DNA of 19,000 nt from UBA9647 sp035506075 (lineage in GTDB: Bacteria > Bacteroidota > Ignavibacteria > UBA10030): NCBI GenBank assembly GCA_035506075.1, contig DATJQB010000087.1, forward strand, positions 1-19,000. The letters are read 5' to 3'. Position 1 is the first letter of the stretch; every line of letters starts with the position of its first letter. The translations under genes and the position numbers were made by a program. The notes under the pieces were generated by a model. It did no database searches, had not been told where the DNA came from, and worked only from the letters and a program-made list of their open reading frames with translations. Positions 1-6,799 of this stretch are shown one piece after another.

Positions 1-624
1 ATGGAGATGGGAATTGAAATGTACCAACGGATCGTTGAGGAAGCAGTTGCCGAACTCAAGGAACAGGAGTTCGACAAGATGTTCCAGGGAGCAAAGGCCC
101 TTGCCCAGCGACCGGCCGGCGAAACAACCATCGATGCCGATGTCGAGGCTTACATTCCGGATATCTTCATTGAATCGGATTCGGAACGTCTGGACTTCTA
201 TAGAAGGTTGTACGGCGTTGCGAACACCGAGGACATTGAATCGATGCGGCACGAGCTCCGTGACCGTTTCGGCGAATATCCCGAAGAGGTCGAGAATCTG
301 TTCGGTGTGGTTGAGCTGAAGACCATTGCATCCGGCGCCGGCTTTGTCAAGGTTGAACTTCAACGGAACCAGCTCTCCCTGTTCTTTCCTTCATCGGAGG
401 AGACTCTCTTCTATGAACCAGAGGACGGCAGCATTTCCCGGTTCCAGCGAATCATGTCGCATATTGCGACAATGCGCCAATACCGTGCGCAGTTGAAACA
501 GGACGGAAAACAACTCCGGCTTCTGGCGATCATCCCGGGAGGATCGGAACCGCGATCGGTGCTCACTGCCGCGAAAGCGCTCCTCCTCTCACTTGCGGCC
601 GTCTCCACAACAACGACAGCGTGA
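1..624 (+). CDS. mfd: Transcription-repair coupling factor Mfd, C-terminal part (5' end outside window)
   Basis: Mfd is the ATP-dependent translocase that removes RNA polymerase stalled at DNA lesions and recruits UvrA. Only the last 207 residues are visible. The reading frame is open from base 1, and the ATG at base 1 is almost certainly internal, because the full protein is about 1,100 residues. The segment starts with the end of the helicase module (GIEMYQRIVEEAV) and continues into the C-terminal TRCF domain, recognisable from DVEAYIPDIFI, ERLDFYRRL, an ELRDRFGEYPEEVENLF motif and a following VELK. These are typical of the domain that contacts the UvrA-binding region and autoinhibits Mfd. 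The stop codon (622-624) overlaps the start of the GIY-YIG nuclease gene, implying one transcript and translational coupling. Identification is secure; only the missing 5' end limits it. Confidence 0.95.
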   Translation: MEMGIEMYQRIVEEAVAELKEQEFDKMFQGAKALAQRPAGETTIDADVEAYIPDIFIESDSERLDFYRRLYGVANTEDIESMRHELRDRFGEYPEEVENLFGVVELKTIASGAGFVKVELQRNQLSLFFPSSEETLFYEPEDGSISRFQRIMSHIATMRQYRAQLKQDGKQLRLLAIIPGGSEPRSVLTAAKALLLSLAAVSTTTTA

Positions 625-1538
625 TGGCACCCGGAAAGACAAAACAGATCTCGAAGGACGCACTTGCGGCACTGCCGGAGACTCCCGGTGTCTATTTGTT
701 CTATGGATCGCTCGGGGAGCTTCTGTATGTCGGAAAGAGCAAGGCCATTCGCACGCGTGTACGTTCGCATTTTTCAGCAAGGGACGAGCGATGGTTGTGC
801 CGGAAAGTAACGCGCGTGGAAGTTCGGGAGACAGCCGGTGAACTTGGAGCGTTGCTGCTCGAGTCGCAGCTCATCAAAGAGCTCAAGCCCATGTTCAACG
901 TCGCCTCCCGACAGAGGCGCCGGTTGGTGGTTGCGCGCGGAACAACGAACGCCGCGGGTTACACCGTCGTACACCTCGAAGCTGTGGACTATCTCGACGT
1001 GCGAAAGTCCGGTCCGATCCTCGGTGTCTTCAAACACAAGACACAGGCAAGAGAATATCTCGATCTCATTGCAAAGGTGCACAGGTTGTGCCCGAAACTT
1101 CTCCGCCTGGAAGTCGCACGCGGCTATTGTTTTTCGTATCACCTCGGACAGTGCGGCGGCGCATGCATGGGGGAAGAAGATCCTTCTCTTTATAATGCCC
1201 GCGTTGACGCAGCATTTGAGGAGCGGCGGATCAAAGCGTGGCCGTATCCCGGCGGTGTGGTGGTGGAAGAGCGATCGAAGAAAGCAGCCCGTAAAGAATT
1301 CTTTCTTATCGACAACTGGTGCCTCGTCGCGAGCATCAGGGTGAATGGTGAGGAGTTTGAAAACGGTGTGCTTGTTCAGCATCGGTTCGACTACGACAGT
1401 TACAAGATCCTCCTGAACCACATGGTCAACCCCGAAAACCACGAATCGATCAAGCCGTACGCCAAGAGAGAATTTGAGAAACTCAGGCGCGGTCTTCAAA
1501 GCGGCAACACCGACCTGCTCCCGTCTGATCACACGTAA
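621..1538 (+). CDS. Stand-alone UvrC/Cho-like GIY-YIG nuclease
   Basis: A predicted DNA endonuclease of about 305 residues. The N-terminal GIY-YIG domain shows GVYLFYG (about residues 23-29) and LLYVGKSK (35-42), with the arginine-bearing segment RTRVRSHF and a downstream glutamate in ALLLESQLIKELKP, all expected catalytic features. The rest, including GQCGGACMG followed by YNARVDAAF, resembles the portion found C-terminal to GIY-YIG in Cho and in DnaQ-UvrC fusion proteins of Bacteroidota. Here there is no exonuclease domain and no UvrC C-terminal RNase H-like or helix-hairpin-helix domain. In E. coli, Cho makes the 3' incision in nucleotide excision repair. Translation can begin at GTG 621 or ATG 624; both overlap the mfd stop. 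Coupling to mfd supports a repair role. The nuclease family is secure, the exact role is inferred. Confidence 0.85.
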   Translation: MMAPGKTKQISKDALAALPETPGVYLFYGSLGELLYVGKSKAIRTRVRSHFSARDERWLCRKVTRVEVRETAGELGALLLESQLIKELKPMFNVASRQRRRLVVARGTTNAAGYTVVHLEAVDYLDVRKSGPILGVFKHKTQAREYLDLIAKVHRLCPKLLRLEVARGYCFSYHLGQCGGACMGEEDPSLYNARVDAAFEERRIKAWPYPGGVVVEERSKKAARKEFFLIDNWCLVASIRVNGEEFENGVLVQHRFDYDSYKILLNHMVNPENHESIKPYAKREFEKLRRGLQSGNTDLLPSDHT

Positions 1539-1764
1539 AGTTGTCACGAGCGTTCTTCCTGCCGTGCTTCCCGGCGCGAACCCACGTCCTTCAGTTCTCT
1601 TCTCCCCACGCCGAGAGTATCTGGTGATTGAGCACTCTGTCAATTTCCAGATTCGTCTTCCAAAAACCTCATATTTTGGCGGTTTTCGCCACTTTTGAAG
1701 ATTTTTTTCGATGAAGAAGTTTTTCGGGAACTTCCTTCACATTCAAATGGTTTAAATTTGAAAT
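1539..1764. other. AT-rich intergenic region with hairpins, no gene seen
   Basis: No convincing coding sequence is visible between the GIY-YIG gene and the MarR gene (1539-1815). The first 100 bases show nothing notable. From about 1660 it becomes very AT-rich and carries two inverted repeats: TGGCG/CGCCA (1677-1681 and 1687-1691) and GAAGTT/AACTTC (1716-1721 and 1729-1734). The palindromic operator candidate of the MarR operon follows. The region probably holds the end of the mfd transcript and the promoter of the marR operon, but I could not assign promoter boxes with confidence. Confidence 0.6.
1677..1708 (+). terminator. Weak candidate terminator after the GIY-YIG gene
   Basis: The stem TGGCG (1677-1681) pairs with CGCCA (1687-1691) around a five-base GTTTT loop. 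A run of seven T follows at 1702-1708. The stem is only five base pairs and the T-run lies ten bases downstream, so this is a poor match to a classical intrinsic terminator. It is the best candidate in the gap. Confidence 0.3.
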
Positions 1765-1778
1765 ACTCAAATTTGAGT
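1742..1778. promoter_or_regulatory. Candidate MarR/MhqR-type operator (palindrome plus second inverted repeat)
   Basis: A perfect 14-bp palindrome, ACTCAAATTTGAGT, lies at 1765-1778, 37 bases before the MarR start codon. Just upstream, TTCAAAT (1742-1748) and ATTTGAA (1756-1762) form a second inverted repeat. The core AAATTTGA occurs twice, 15 bp apart (1754 and 1769). MarR proteins bind such symmetric sites as dimers and usually repress their own operon. From memory, the Bacillus subtilis MhqR operator core is CTCGAATTCGAG; the core here, CTCAAATTTGAG, differs by one base per half-site. The symmetry is seen directly; its role as the operator for this MarR protein is inferred. Confidence 0.6.
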
Positions 1779-1815
1779 GTTTCTTTTTCTACGGACTTAT
1801 GAGCGGACAAGAGAT

Positions 1816-2274
1816 ATGAAAACGACAGAGCAGTACGGAAGGAAAGCTGATCTGGCGCTGAGCATGTGGGTCAAACTCGCGCGGGCATCCTCGACGTTTG
1901 GCCGCCTCACGGGAAAGGACATCGAGCGTCACGGACTCACGCAGCCGCAATTCGGTGTGCTGGAACTGCTCGGCCACCTGGGTCCGCTAACGATCGGTGA
2001 TGTTGGAAGGAAAATGCTTGTCACGGGAGGATGCATCACCGTCATCCTTGACAATCTCGAAAAAGACGAGCTTGTCGAACGAACCCGGAGCACGGAAGAT
2101 CGCCGGGTTATCAAGGTTCAGCTGACGGAAAAAGGAACAAGATTGTTCAAAGACATTTTTGGAAAGCACGCGGAGCGGGTCACTGAACTTGCATCCGTGC
2201 TTTCAGAAGAAGAACAGGTCCAGCTTTCGACGCTGCTCAAGAAACTCGGACTTGCATTGAAGGAGGCACAATGA
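1816..2274 (+). CDS. MarR family transcriptional regulator (MhqR-like)
   Basis: A winged-helix repressor of 152 residues, the normal size for the family. The pattern is clear: LTQPQFGVLELLGHLGPLTIGDVGRKM, then the recognition-helix region VTGGCITVILDNLEKDELVER, then the wing RSTEDRRVIKVQLTEKG with the near-invariant D-R-R. MarR proteins are dimers that sense phenolics, quinones or oxidants. I chose ATG 1816 because the protein then starts MKTTEQYGRK, just before the first helix; an in-frame extension upstream (to 1777) would run into the operator palindrome. The stop overlaps the next gene's ATG, so it is the first gene of the operon. Operon content suggests an MhqR-type sensor of quinones or catechols. 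The family is certain, the ligand is inferred. Any redox-active cysteine would have to be mapped, since none stands out. Confidence 0.9.
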   Translation: MKTTEQYGRKADLALSMWVKLARASSTFGRLTGKDIERHGLTQPQFGVLELLGHLGPLTIGDVGRKMLVTGGCITVILDNLEKDELVERTRSTEDRRVIKVQLTEKGTRLFKDIFGKHAERVTELASVLSEEEQVQLSTLLKKLGLALKEAQ

Positions 2275-2948
2275 CTCAGACCACTCAACCCGAACAGAAA
2301 TCGCATTACTCACCCGAACGCGTCGGAACCCGCGCTTCGCTCCACGAAGTTCTCGGCAGCAGGAGAAGCCCTCGGGCGTTCTCCGATCGGCCCCTCGCGG
2401 CCGGCGAGATCATCAGCTTGTTCGAAGCTGCCCGGTGGTCCCCATCTTCCGTGAATGAACAGCCCTGGAACTTCATTGCGGCGGCAAAAAGCGACACGAA
2501 GGCTTATGCTCTCATTGCCGACGCGCTGTCGGAACGAAATCGCCGTTGGGCGATCCAGGCTCCGCTGCTCATCGTTGGCATCGCACAAACGACCTATCTA
2601 AAATCGGGAACTCCGTACAACCATGCCTGGTTCGATCTCGGTCAGTCCGTCGCAAACCTCACGGTCCAGGCGACGGCTATGGGCCTCTCAGTTCATCCGA
2701 TGGGAGGATTCGATGCAGGGCAAATAAAGAAGAGCTTTTCGGTTCCCGATGGGTACGATGCGGTCATTATCCTCGCGGTCGGTCATGCGGAGCGTCCCGA
2801 GACGCTGCCCGATGATCTCCGCAGCCGTGAAGAGGCGCCGCGCATGCGGAAACCTCTCGAATCGTTTGTGTTTACGGATACGTGGGGACAGACATCACAC
2901 CACGTTTCGCAGGAAGGTTTTTCACTTAACTCTCAATCGCCTAACTAA
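2271..2948 (+). CDS. Nitroreductase family FMN oxidoreductase (MhqN/YodC-like)
   Basis: A 225-residue protein of the FMN-dependent nitroreductase superfamily, which uses NAD(P)H to reduce nitroaromatics, quinones and similar electrophiles in the cytoplasm. Visible signatures are SRRSPRAFSDRPL near the N-terminus (FMN phosphate-binding arginines), ARWSPSSVNEQPWNF (the family's S-P-S/N-x-Q-P-W motif), a central GQSVANLTVQATAMGL helix, and VHPMGGFD followed by VIILAVGHA. The start at 2271 overlaps the marR stop (ATGA) and has AGGAGG at 2261-2266, so it is translationally coupled to the regulator. In Bacillus the MhqR regulon includes a nitroreductase (MhqN) beside a DoxX protein and VOC proteins, as here. 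The family is certain; the substrate is inferred from context. Confidence 0.92.
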   Translation: MTQTTQPEQKSHYSPERVGTRASLHEVLGSRRSPRAFSDRPLAAGEIISLFEAARWSPSSVNEQPWNFIAAAKSDTKAYALIADALSERNRRWAIQAPLLIVGIAQTTYLKSGTPYNHAWFDLGQSVANLTVQATAMGLSVHPMGGFDAGQIKKSFSVPDGYDAVIILAVGHAERPETLPDDLRSREEAPRMRKPLESFVFTDTWGQTSHHVSQEGFSLNSQSPN

Positions 2949-2962
2949 AAGGGGATCTCCAT

Positions 2963-3352
2963 ATGCAATCAATAGCATTTTACATCGGCCGGCTGCTACT
3001 GGGCGGCTACTTCATCATGGGTGGATTTAATCATTTCAAGATGCTCGATATGATGTCAGGTTACGCACAGTCCAAAGGCGTGCCGAGTCCGAAGGCGGCC
3101 GTCGCGTTCAGTGGAATGCTCCTCTGGATCGGCGGGCTGAGCATACTCCTCGGCATATTTCCAACGGTTGGAGCGCTGGCTCTTGTTCTCTTTCTCGTTC
3201 CCGTCACATTGATGATGCACGCGTTCTGGAAGGTCCAGGATGCCCAGATGAAGATGGGCGAGACGGTGAATTTCATGAAGAACGTTGCGCTGCTTGGCGC
3301 GGCCCTGCTTTTGCTTTCGATTCCGCAGCCATGGTCAACGTCATTGTTCTGA
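2963..3352 (+). CDS. DoxX family membrane protein (MhqP-like)
   Basis: A 129-residue integral membrane protein with about four hydrophobic helices: residues about 5-20, 45-66, 68-84 and 107-122. It carries the family's early motif GRLLLGGYFIMGGFNHF and AFWKVQDAQMKMGETVNFMKN before the last helix, both characteristic of DoxX/DoxD-like proteins. Members are poorly understood but recur with thiosulfate:quinone chemistry, oxidative-stress systems and, as MhqP, the Bacillus quinone-resistance regulon. A GGGGA ribosome-binding site sits before the ATG, 14 bases after the nitroreductase stop. Membrane location and operon position fit a role near the quinone pool, but this is inferred. Confidence 0.88.
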   Translation: MQSIAFYIGRLLLGGYFIMGGFNHFKMLDMMSGYAQSKGVPSPKAAVAFSGMLLWIGGLSILLGIFPTVGALALVLFLVPVTLMMHAFWKVQDAQMKMGETVNFMKNVALLGAALLLLSIPQPWSTSLF

Positions 3353-3419
3353 GTCAAAACCGCTGTAACTGATGAACCAATGATTTATGTAGTTCACTTG
3401 AGAAGAGAGGGAGGCGCTC

Positions 3420-3716
3420 ATGGCGCAGTACATGATCGACATTCAAATTCCAAGCAACCCGGACAGGGAATTCTTTGAGCTCATCCCTGCCCAGCGCACG
3501 CACATCGACAGGCTCATGGAACAGGGGATCGTGATGTCGTACAGTCTTTCGCTCGACCGGTCGCGTCTCTGGGTGACCATGAATGCCGCATCGGAGCGTG
3601 AAGCTGTCGAGACGCTGGCTGCGTTTCCCATGTTCAGATATTTCGAGCCGACGATCTATCCGATGATGTTTCACATGACTTCGTTGATGTCGCAGTTGAA
3701 GGTTTCTCTCAATTAA
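3420..3716 (+). CDS. Small muconolactone-isomerase/YciI-like dimeric alpha-beta barrel protein
   Basis: A 98-residue cytoplasmic protein. The pattern MAQYMIDIQIPSNPDREFFELIPAQR, an EQGIVMSYSLSLDRSRLWVTM strand pair, then ASEREAVETLAAFPMFRYFEPTIYPM matches small ferredoxin-like proteins of the muconolactone delta-isomerase/YciI group. These form dimeric or oligomeric barrels and often act on ring-cleavage products. The start is supported by a purine-rich AGAGAGGGAGG stretch just upstream. It lies 67 bases after doxX and 10 bases before the VOC gene, within the operon. A catalytic role in aromatic lactone isomerisation is suggested by the neighbouring CatE-like protein but is not shown by specific residues. 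It could instead be a non-enzymatic ligand-binding subunit. Confidence 0.7.
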   Translation: MAQYMIDIQIPSNPDREFFELIPAQRTHIDRLMEQGIVMSYSLSLDRSRLWVTMNAASEREAVETLAAFPMFRYFEPTIYPMMFHMTSLMSQLKVSLN

Positions 3717-3726
3717 GGATGCGGCG

Positions 3727-4629
3727 ATGAGAGATGGCGCACAGGGAACAGGCGAGACGCAGTCGAACGATGTGAGGCGTCTCCCCGATTCGCTTACAGT
3801 ACAGGCGGCACATCTGCGTGTTCCCGACCTCGAACGGTCCCTTGAATTCTACCAGGGCCTCCTCGGCCTGGTTGAGTTGCATTCCTCGGGCGCATCCTCG
3901 ACGCTTGGGCCGGTTGGGAGTTCTACTCCCCTCCTTCAACTCACGGAGGATGTTCAGGCAACGCCACGGGCCCGCCGGTCACCCGGACTTTTTCACCTGG
4001 CACTCCTCTACCCAACCCGCAAAGACCTTGCGGCTGCATTCAAGCATCTTTATGTTCAGCGCTGGCCTTTTCAGGGTTTCGCGCACCACGGCGTCAGCGA
4101 GGCTCTTTATCTCGCCGATCCGGATGGCAATGGAATCGAGTTGTATCGTGATCTTCCAAGGGGTGCCTGGCCGTACAAGAACGGGGAATTACAGATGGTC
4201 ACAGATCCGCTTGACCTGGAAGATCTTCTTTCGGAGCTGAGCGGCAACGATCATGACGATCGCCTGACGTCCGGCGGTATGTCCATCGGCCACATTCATC
4301 TCCAGGTTTCAAACCTGCAGAAGACGGAGACATTCTACCACTCCCTGCTTGGTTTCGATGTTGTTCAACGATCGATCCCCGGCGCCCTGTTTATGTCCGC
4401 CGGCGGCTATCATCACCATATCGGCGCCAACGTATGGAACAGCCGCGGCGCAGGTCCGCTTGACGATACAGGTCTCGGGCTTACACAATTTCAGCTGAGT
4501 CTGGGAAGCGTGTCGGCACTGAACGATCTCAAAAACCATCTTCGCTCGATGGGACGTGTGGCCGTGGATACAGAGGACGCATTTGTGGTCGTCGACGACG
4601 ACAATATTCGAATATCAATAACACCTTAA
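3727..4629 (+). CDS. Two-domain VOC protein, CatE/MhqA-like (extradiol dioxygenase or glyoxalase family)
   Basis: A 300-residue protein with two vicinal-oxygen-chelate modules, about residues 22-140 and 190-300. Module 1 shows AAHLRVPDLERSLEFYQGLLGL, GLFHLALLYPTR, HHGVSEALYLADPDGNGIELY and then DLPRGAWPYKNGE. Module 2 shows IGHIHLQVSNLQKTETFYHSLLGFDV and GGYHHHIGANVW. This order is diagnostic of the CatE/MhqA/MhqO group, annotated as catechol-2,3-dioxygenase or glyoxalase. Candidate metal ligands in module 1 are H29, H120/H121 and E138. Module 2 ends in DDDNIRISITP without the usual glutamate, so the metal site is probably in module 1 or shared. AAGGA precedes the start. In Bacillus, homologues are induced by hydroquinones and catechols and protect against them. 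The family is secure; reaction and substrate are inferred. Confidence 0.88.
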   Translation: MRDGAQGTGETQSNDVRRLPDSLTVQAAHLRVPDLERSLEFYQGLLGLVELHSSGASSTLGPVGSSTPLLQLTEDVQATPRARRSPGLFHLALLYPTRKDLAAAFKHLYVQRWPFQGFAHHGVSEALYLADPDGNGIELYRDLPRGAWPYKNGELQMVTDPLDLEDLLSELSGNDHDDRLTSGGMSIGHIHLQVSNLQKTETFYHSLLGFDVVQRSIPGALFMSAGGYHHHIGANVWNSRGAGPLDDTGLGLTQFQLSLGSVSALNDLKNHLRSMGRVAVDTEDAFVVVDDDNIRISITP

Positions 4630-4665
4630 TCATCCATTCACAATCATCTCGTATCAGGAGGTTGT

Positions 4666-5259
4666 ATGAGTCGTTTCAGAATTCTCTTCCTCATGACGGC
4701 GCTTGTCGCCTCATTGGGGTTTGCCCAGAAGACCGGGTGGAATCTCGACAAAGCTCACTCGAGCATCGGGTTTTCAATCAAGCACATGGTGATCTCGGAC
4801 GTCACCGGCAATTTCAAAGACTACGACGTCAGCTTCAAATCGGAGAAGAGCGACTTCACCGACGCGACTGTTGACGCGTCGATCAAGGTGGCGAGCATCA
4901 ATACAGACAACGACAAACGCGACGCTCACCTGCGAACGGATGACTTCTTCAACGCGGAGAAATTTCCGTTGATCACATTCAAGAGCACCTCGTTTGAAAA
5001 GGTCGGCGAGAACAAGTACAAAATTACAGGCGACCTGACGATCAGGGACGTGACGAAGAAGGTCACATTTGACGCAACCTATAACGGCTCGATCAAGGCT
5101 CCCTGGGGTGCTACGATCTATTCCTGGAAGGCAGTCCTCTCCATCAATCGCTTTGACTACGGACTGAAGTGGAACAAAGCCATCGAGGCCGGCGGTTTGA
5201 TCGCCGGAGATACCGTGAACATCACGCTCAATCTGGAGCTCAACAAGCCGTCAGCGTAA
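4666..5259 (+). CDS. YceI family secreted polyisoprenoid-binding lipocalin-like protein
   Basis: A 197-residue protein with a signal peptide of about 20 residues (MSRFRILFLMTALVASLGFA, then Q-K). The mature part follows the YceI pattern: WNLDKAHSSIGFSIKHMVISDVTGNF, DATVDASIKVASINTDNDKRDAHLRTDDFF, FPLITFKST, ITGDLTIRDVTKKVTFDATYNG and NRFDYGLKWN. The fold is an extended beta barrel holding an isoprenoid chain; a Thermus homologue was crystallised with a polyprenyl ligand. AGGAGG (4656-4661) gives a strong translation start. It lies 36 bases after the VOC gene and is the last gene before the terminator. A role in binding or repairing respiratory-quinone-type lipids would suit a quinone-stress operon, but that link is inferred. 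Confidence 0.92.
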   Translation: MSRFRILFLMTALVASLGFAQKTGWNLDKAHSSIGFSIKHMVISDVTGNFKDYDVSFKSEKSDFTDATVDASIKVASINTDNDKRDAHLRTDDFFNAEKFPLITFKSTSFEKVGENKYKITGDLTIRDVTKKVTFDATYNGSIKAPWGATIYSWKAVLSINRFDYGLKWNKAIEAGGLIAGDTVNITLNLELNKPSA

Positions 5260-5340
5260 GGGATGCGTGAAGGGGATGGACACGAACGACCTTCGTGACC
5301 ACCCGTGAAGGAGTGTGCGGCAGCTGGCACCAGACGCGTA

Positions 5341-5371
5341 AAAGCCCGCCCGGGAATCCCGGACGGGCTTT
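5341..5371. terminator. Strong bidirectional terminator hairpin
   Basis: AAAGCCCG and CCGGGA on the left arm (5341-5355) pair with TCCCGG and CGGGCTTT on the right arm (5357-5371), apart from one C/A mismatch and a tiny loop. A T-rich tail follows on the + strand (TCTTGTTT). On the minus strand the hairpin is followed by a short TTTT. It lies 81 bases after the yceI stop and 22 bases after the stop of the converging acyltransferase gene, so it probably ends both transcripts. Confidence 0.9.
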
Positions 5372-5393
5372 CTTGTTTCCACAGCAATCAACG

Positions 5394-6554
5394 TCAAACC
5401 TTGATGACGAGGTTTCCCTTGTACATTGCGTATGCAATCAGATAGAGGAAAAGCATGAACGCCACCGAGTGGAGGAAGGAAGCGAACATTGGATCCCCGA
5501 TCGGGAGGAAGAACGTCTGGTAGTACCACGTTTTGAAGGAAATCATGGTGCCATCCGGGCCGGCCCACTTGATGAGACTCGTCATCCTTCCGATGAAACC
5601 CGCCAGGAAGAACATTGAAATTGCATTCAGGCCGTAAATCTCAAACGGCTTTGTCCACTTCTTGTATCCCTTCACATCGATCAGCCAGTAGCAGAATGCG
5701 AACACGTTGAGCGCCATGCCCGCCATGAACACCGAATACGAGCTCGTCCAGAGATTCTTGTTGATTGGGAGCCAGTTGTCCATGAGCAGTCCCATGAAGA
5801 TGAGGGCGCTGCCGGAGACAAACATCCATGCAGTCTTCTCTTCCTGCGTGCGTTTCGAGCGAATGAAATGTCCGGTCAGGACACCGAAGAGCGTCGTGGC
5901 GATGGCCGGAAGCGTACTGAAGATTCCCTCCGGATCGAACCCGGGAGCCGGAGCGCCGGACCACGTGTGTCCGCTCAGTACTGTCGAGTCGATGAACCAG
6001 GCAAGACTTCCCTTTGGTTCGAGGATTCCCGCACCAAAGCCCGGCACCGGCACGGTCTTGATGAGAATCCAGTAGACAACAAGAAAGATCACTGTCCATC
6101 GCACTTGCCAGATCGTGCTTGCATAAAGCACGATGATCGAGGCGATGAAATAGCAGATCGCTATTCTTTGAAGGACGCCCGGGAGTCTCCACGTTGCAAA
6201 TGCAAATTGATGTCCGAAGATGAGACCGAACGGAAACCCGTTCAGAAAGAGACCGATCGCGAGGATCGTCAGTGCTCGCTGGAAGGCGTGCAGCATCAGC
6301 TTGTTGCGGTCGGCTCCCTGTTCTACGCGCTTCGACATCGAGAACGTCATCGCGACGCCGACAATCCAGAGGAAGAAGGGGAAGATAAGATCGGTAAAGG
6401 TCCAGCCGTTCCACTTTGCATGCTCGAACGGAGGATAGATATTCGACCAGCTGCCGGGATTGTTCACCATCATCATGCCGGCAACGGTAGCGCCGCGGAA
6501 GACGTCAAGCGAGAGAAGTCGGCCGCTGGTTTTCGACGGAGTTGGTTGTGACAT
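5394..6554 (-). CDS. HGSNAT-like membrane acyltransferase (COG4299/DUF5009-type)
   Basis: A 386-residue polytopic membrane protein related to heparan-alpha-glucosaminide N-acetyltransferase. The N-terminal signature RLLSLDVFRGATVAGMMMVNN is typical. The conserved HAKWNGWTFTDLIFPFFL block aligns by eye with the region of human HGSNAT that carries its active-site histidine. About ten hydrophobic segments follow, including a RLPGVLQRIAICYF block shared by the family. The human enzyme transfers an acetyl group from cytosolic acetyl-CoA to a sugar amine across the membrane; bacterial members probably acetylate envelope amino sugars. I chose ATG 6554 because it begins just before this signature and has AAAGGAGC upstream; a longer in-frame extension to 6647 is not protein-like. 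It is the last gene before the shared terminator. Family secure, substrate unknown. Confidence 0.9.
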   Translation of the reverse strand: MSQPTPSKTSGRLLSLDVFRGATVAGMMMVNNPGSWSNIYPPFEHAKWNGWTFTDLIFPFFLWIVGVAMTFSMSKRVEQGADRNKLMLHAFQRALTILAIGLFLNGFPFGLIFGHQFAFATWRLPGVLQRIAICYFIASIIVLYASTIWQVRWTVIFLVVYWILIKTVPVPGFGAGILEPKGSLAWFIDSTVLSGHTWSGAPAPGFDPEGIFSTLPAIATTLFGVLTGHFIRSKRTQEEKTAWMFVSGSALIFMGLLMDNWLPINKNLWTSSYSVFMAGMALNVFAFCYWLIDVKGYKKWTKPFEIYGLNAISMFFLAGFIGRMTSLIKWAGPDGTMISFKTWYYQTFFLPIGDPMFASFLHSVAFMLFLYLIAYAMYKGNLVIKV

Positions 6555-6601
6555 TGAGTGCTCCTTTTGATAAACGATCTGGCTCGGCGAAGGGAGTGTT
6601 T

Positions 6602-6700
6602 CTACCCCCACGATGTTCCGGAGCGAAGAAAGACGACGATAATCCAACCCAACAGAAGCGCGAGGACGATAAAGATCCGGAGTTTTTTGTCAGAGGACAT
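6602..6700 (-). CDS. Possible 32-residue single-pass membrane protein
   Basis: A short ORF not overlapping any other gene, lying 47 bases upstream of the acyltransferase on the same strand. It encodes 32 residues: a charged start (MSSDKKLR), about 17 uninterrupted hydrophobic residues (IFIVLALLLGWIIVVFL), then R-S-G-T-S-W-G and a TAG stop. That layout is typical of small membrane proteins that act as accessory subunits of larger membrane complexes. There is no convincing ribosome-binding site at the ATG; an in-frame TTG three codons upstream is an alternative start. I know of no matching family. The gap between its neighbours would otherwise hold nothing, which makes it worth noting, but so short an ORF could be chance. 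Confidence 0.4.
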   Translation of the reverse strand: MSSDKKLRIFIVLALLLGWIIVVFLRSGTSWG

Positions 6701-6799
6701 TCGGTTCAACGGTTGTGTGAGTGTGGAGAAGATAGGTACTTTTGGGTGGACAAGCAAAAGGGTGAGCACGACACAGAAGGCCGAGTGACAATTACCGGG

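Noticed and set aside
774..1643. Long minus-strand ORF opposite the GIY-YIG gene
   Set aside because: It lies antisense to a gene with clear domain motifs, has no recognisable family, and its composition looks like a codon-position shadow.
1799..1819. Six-codon leader ORF (ATG AGC GGA CAA GAG ATA TGA) whose stop overlaps the marR start
   Set aside because: There is no ribosome-binding site before it and so short an ORF is expected by chance; the overlap is intriguing but not evidence of a leader peptide.
5281..5297. Inverted repeat CACGAA/TTCGTG after yceI
   Set aside because: It has no T-run and a weak stem; the hairpin at 5341-5371 is the clear terminator.
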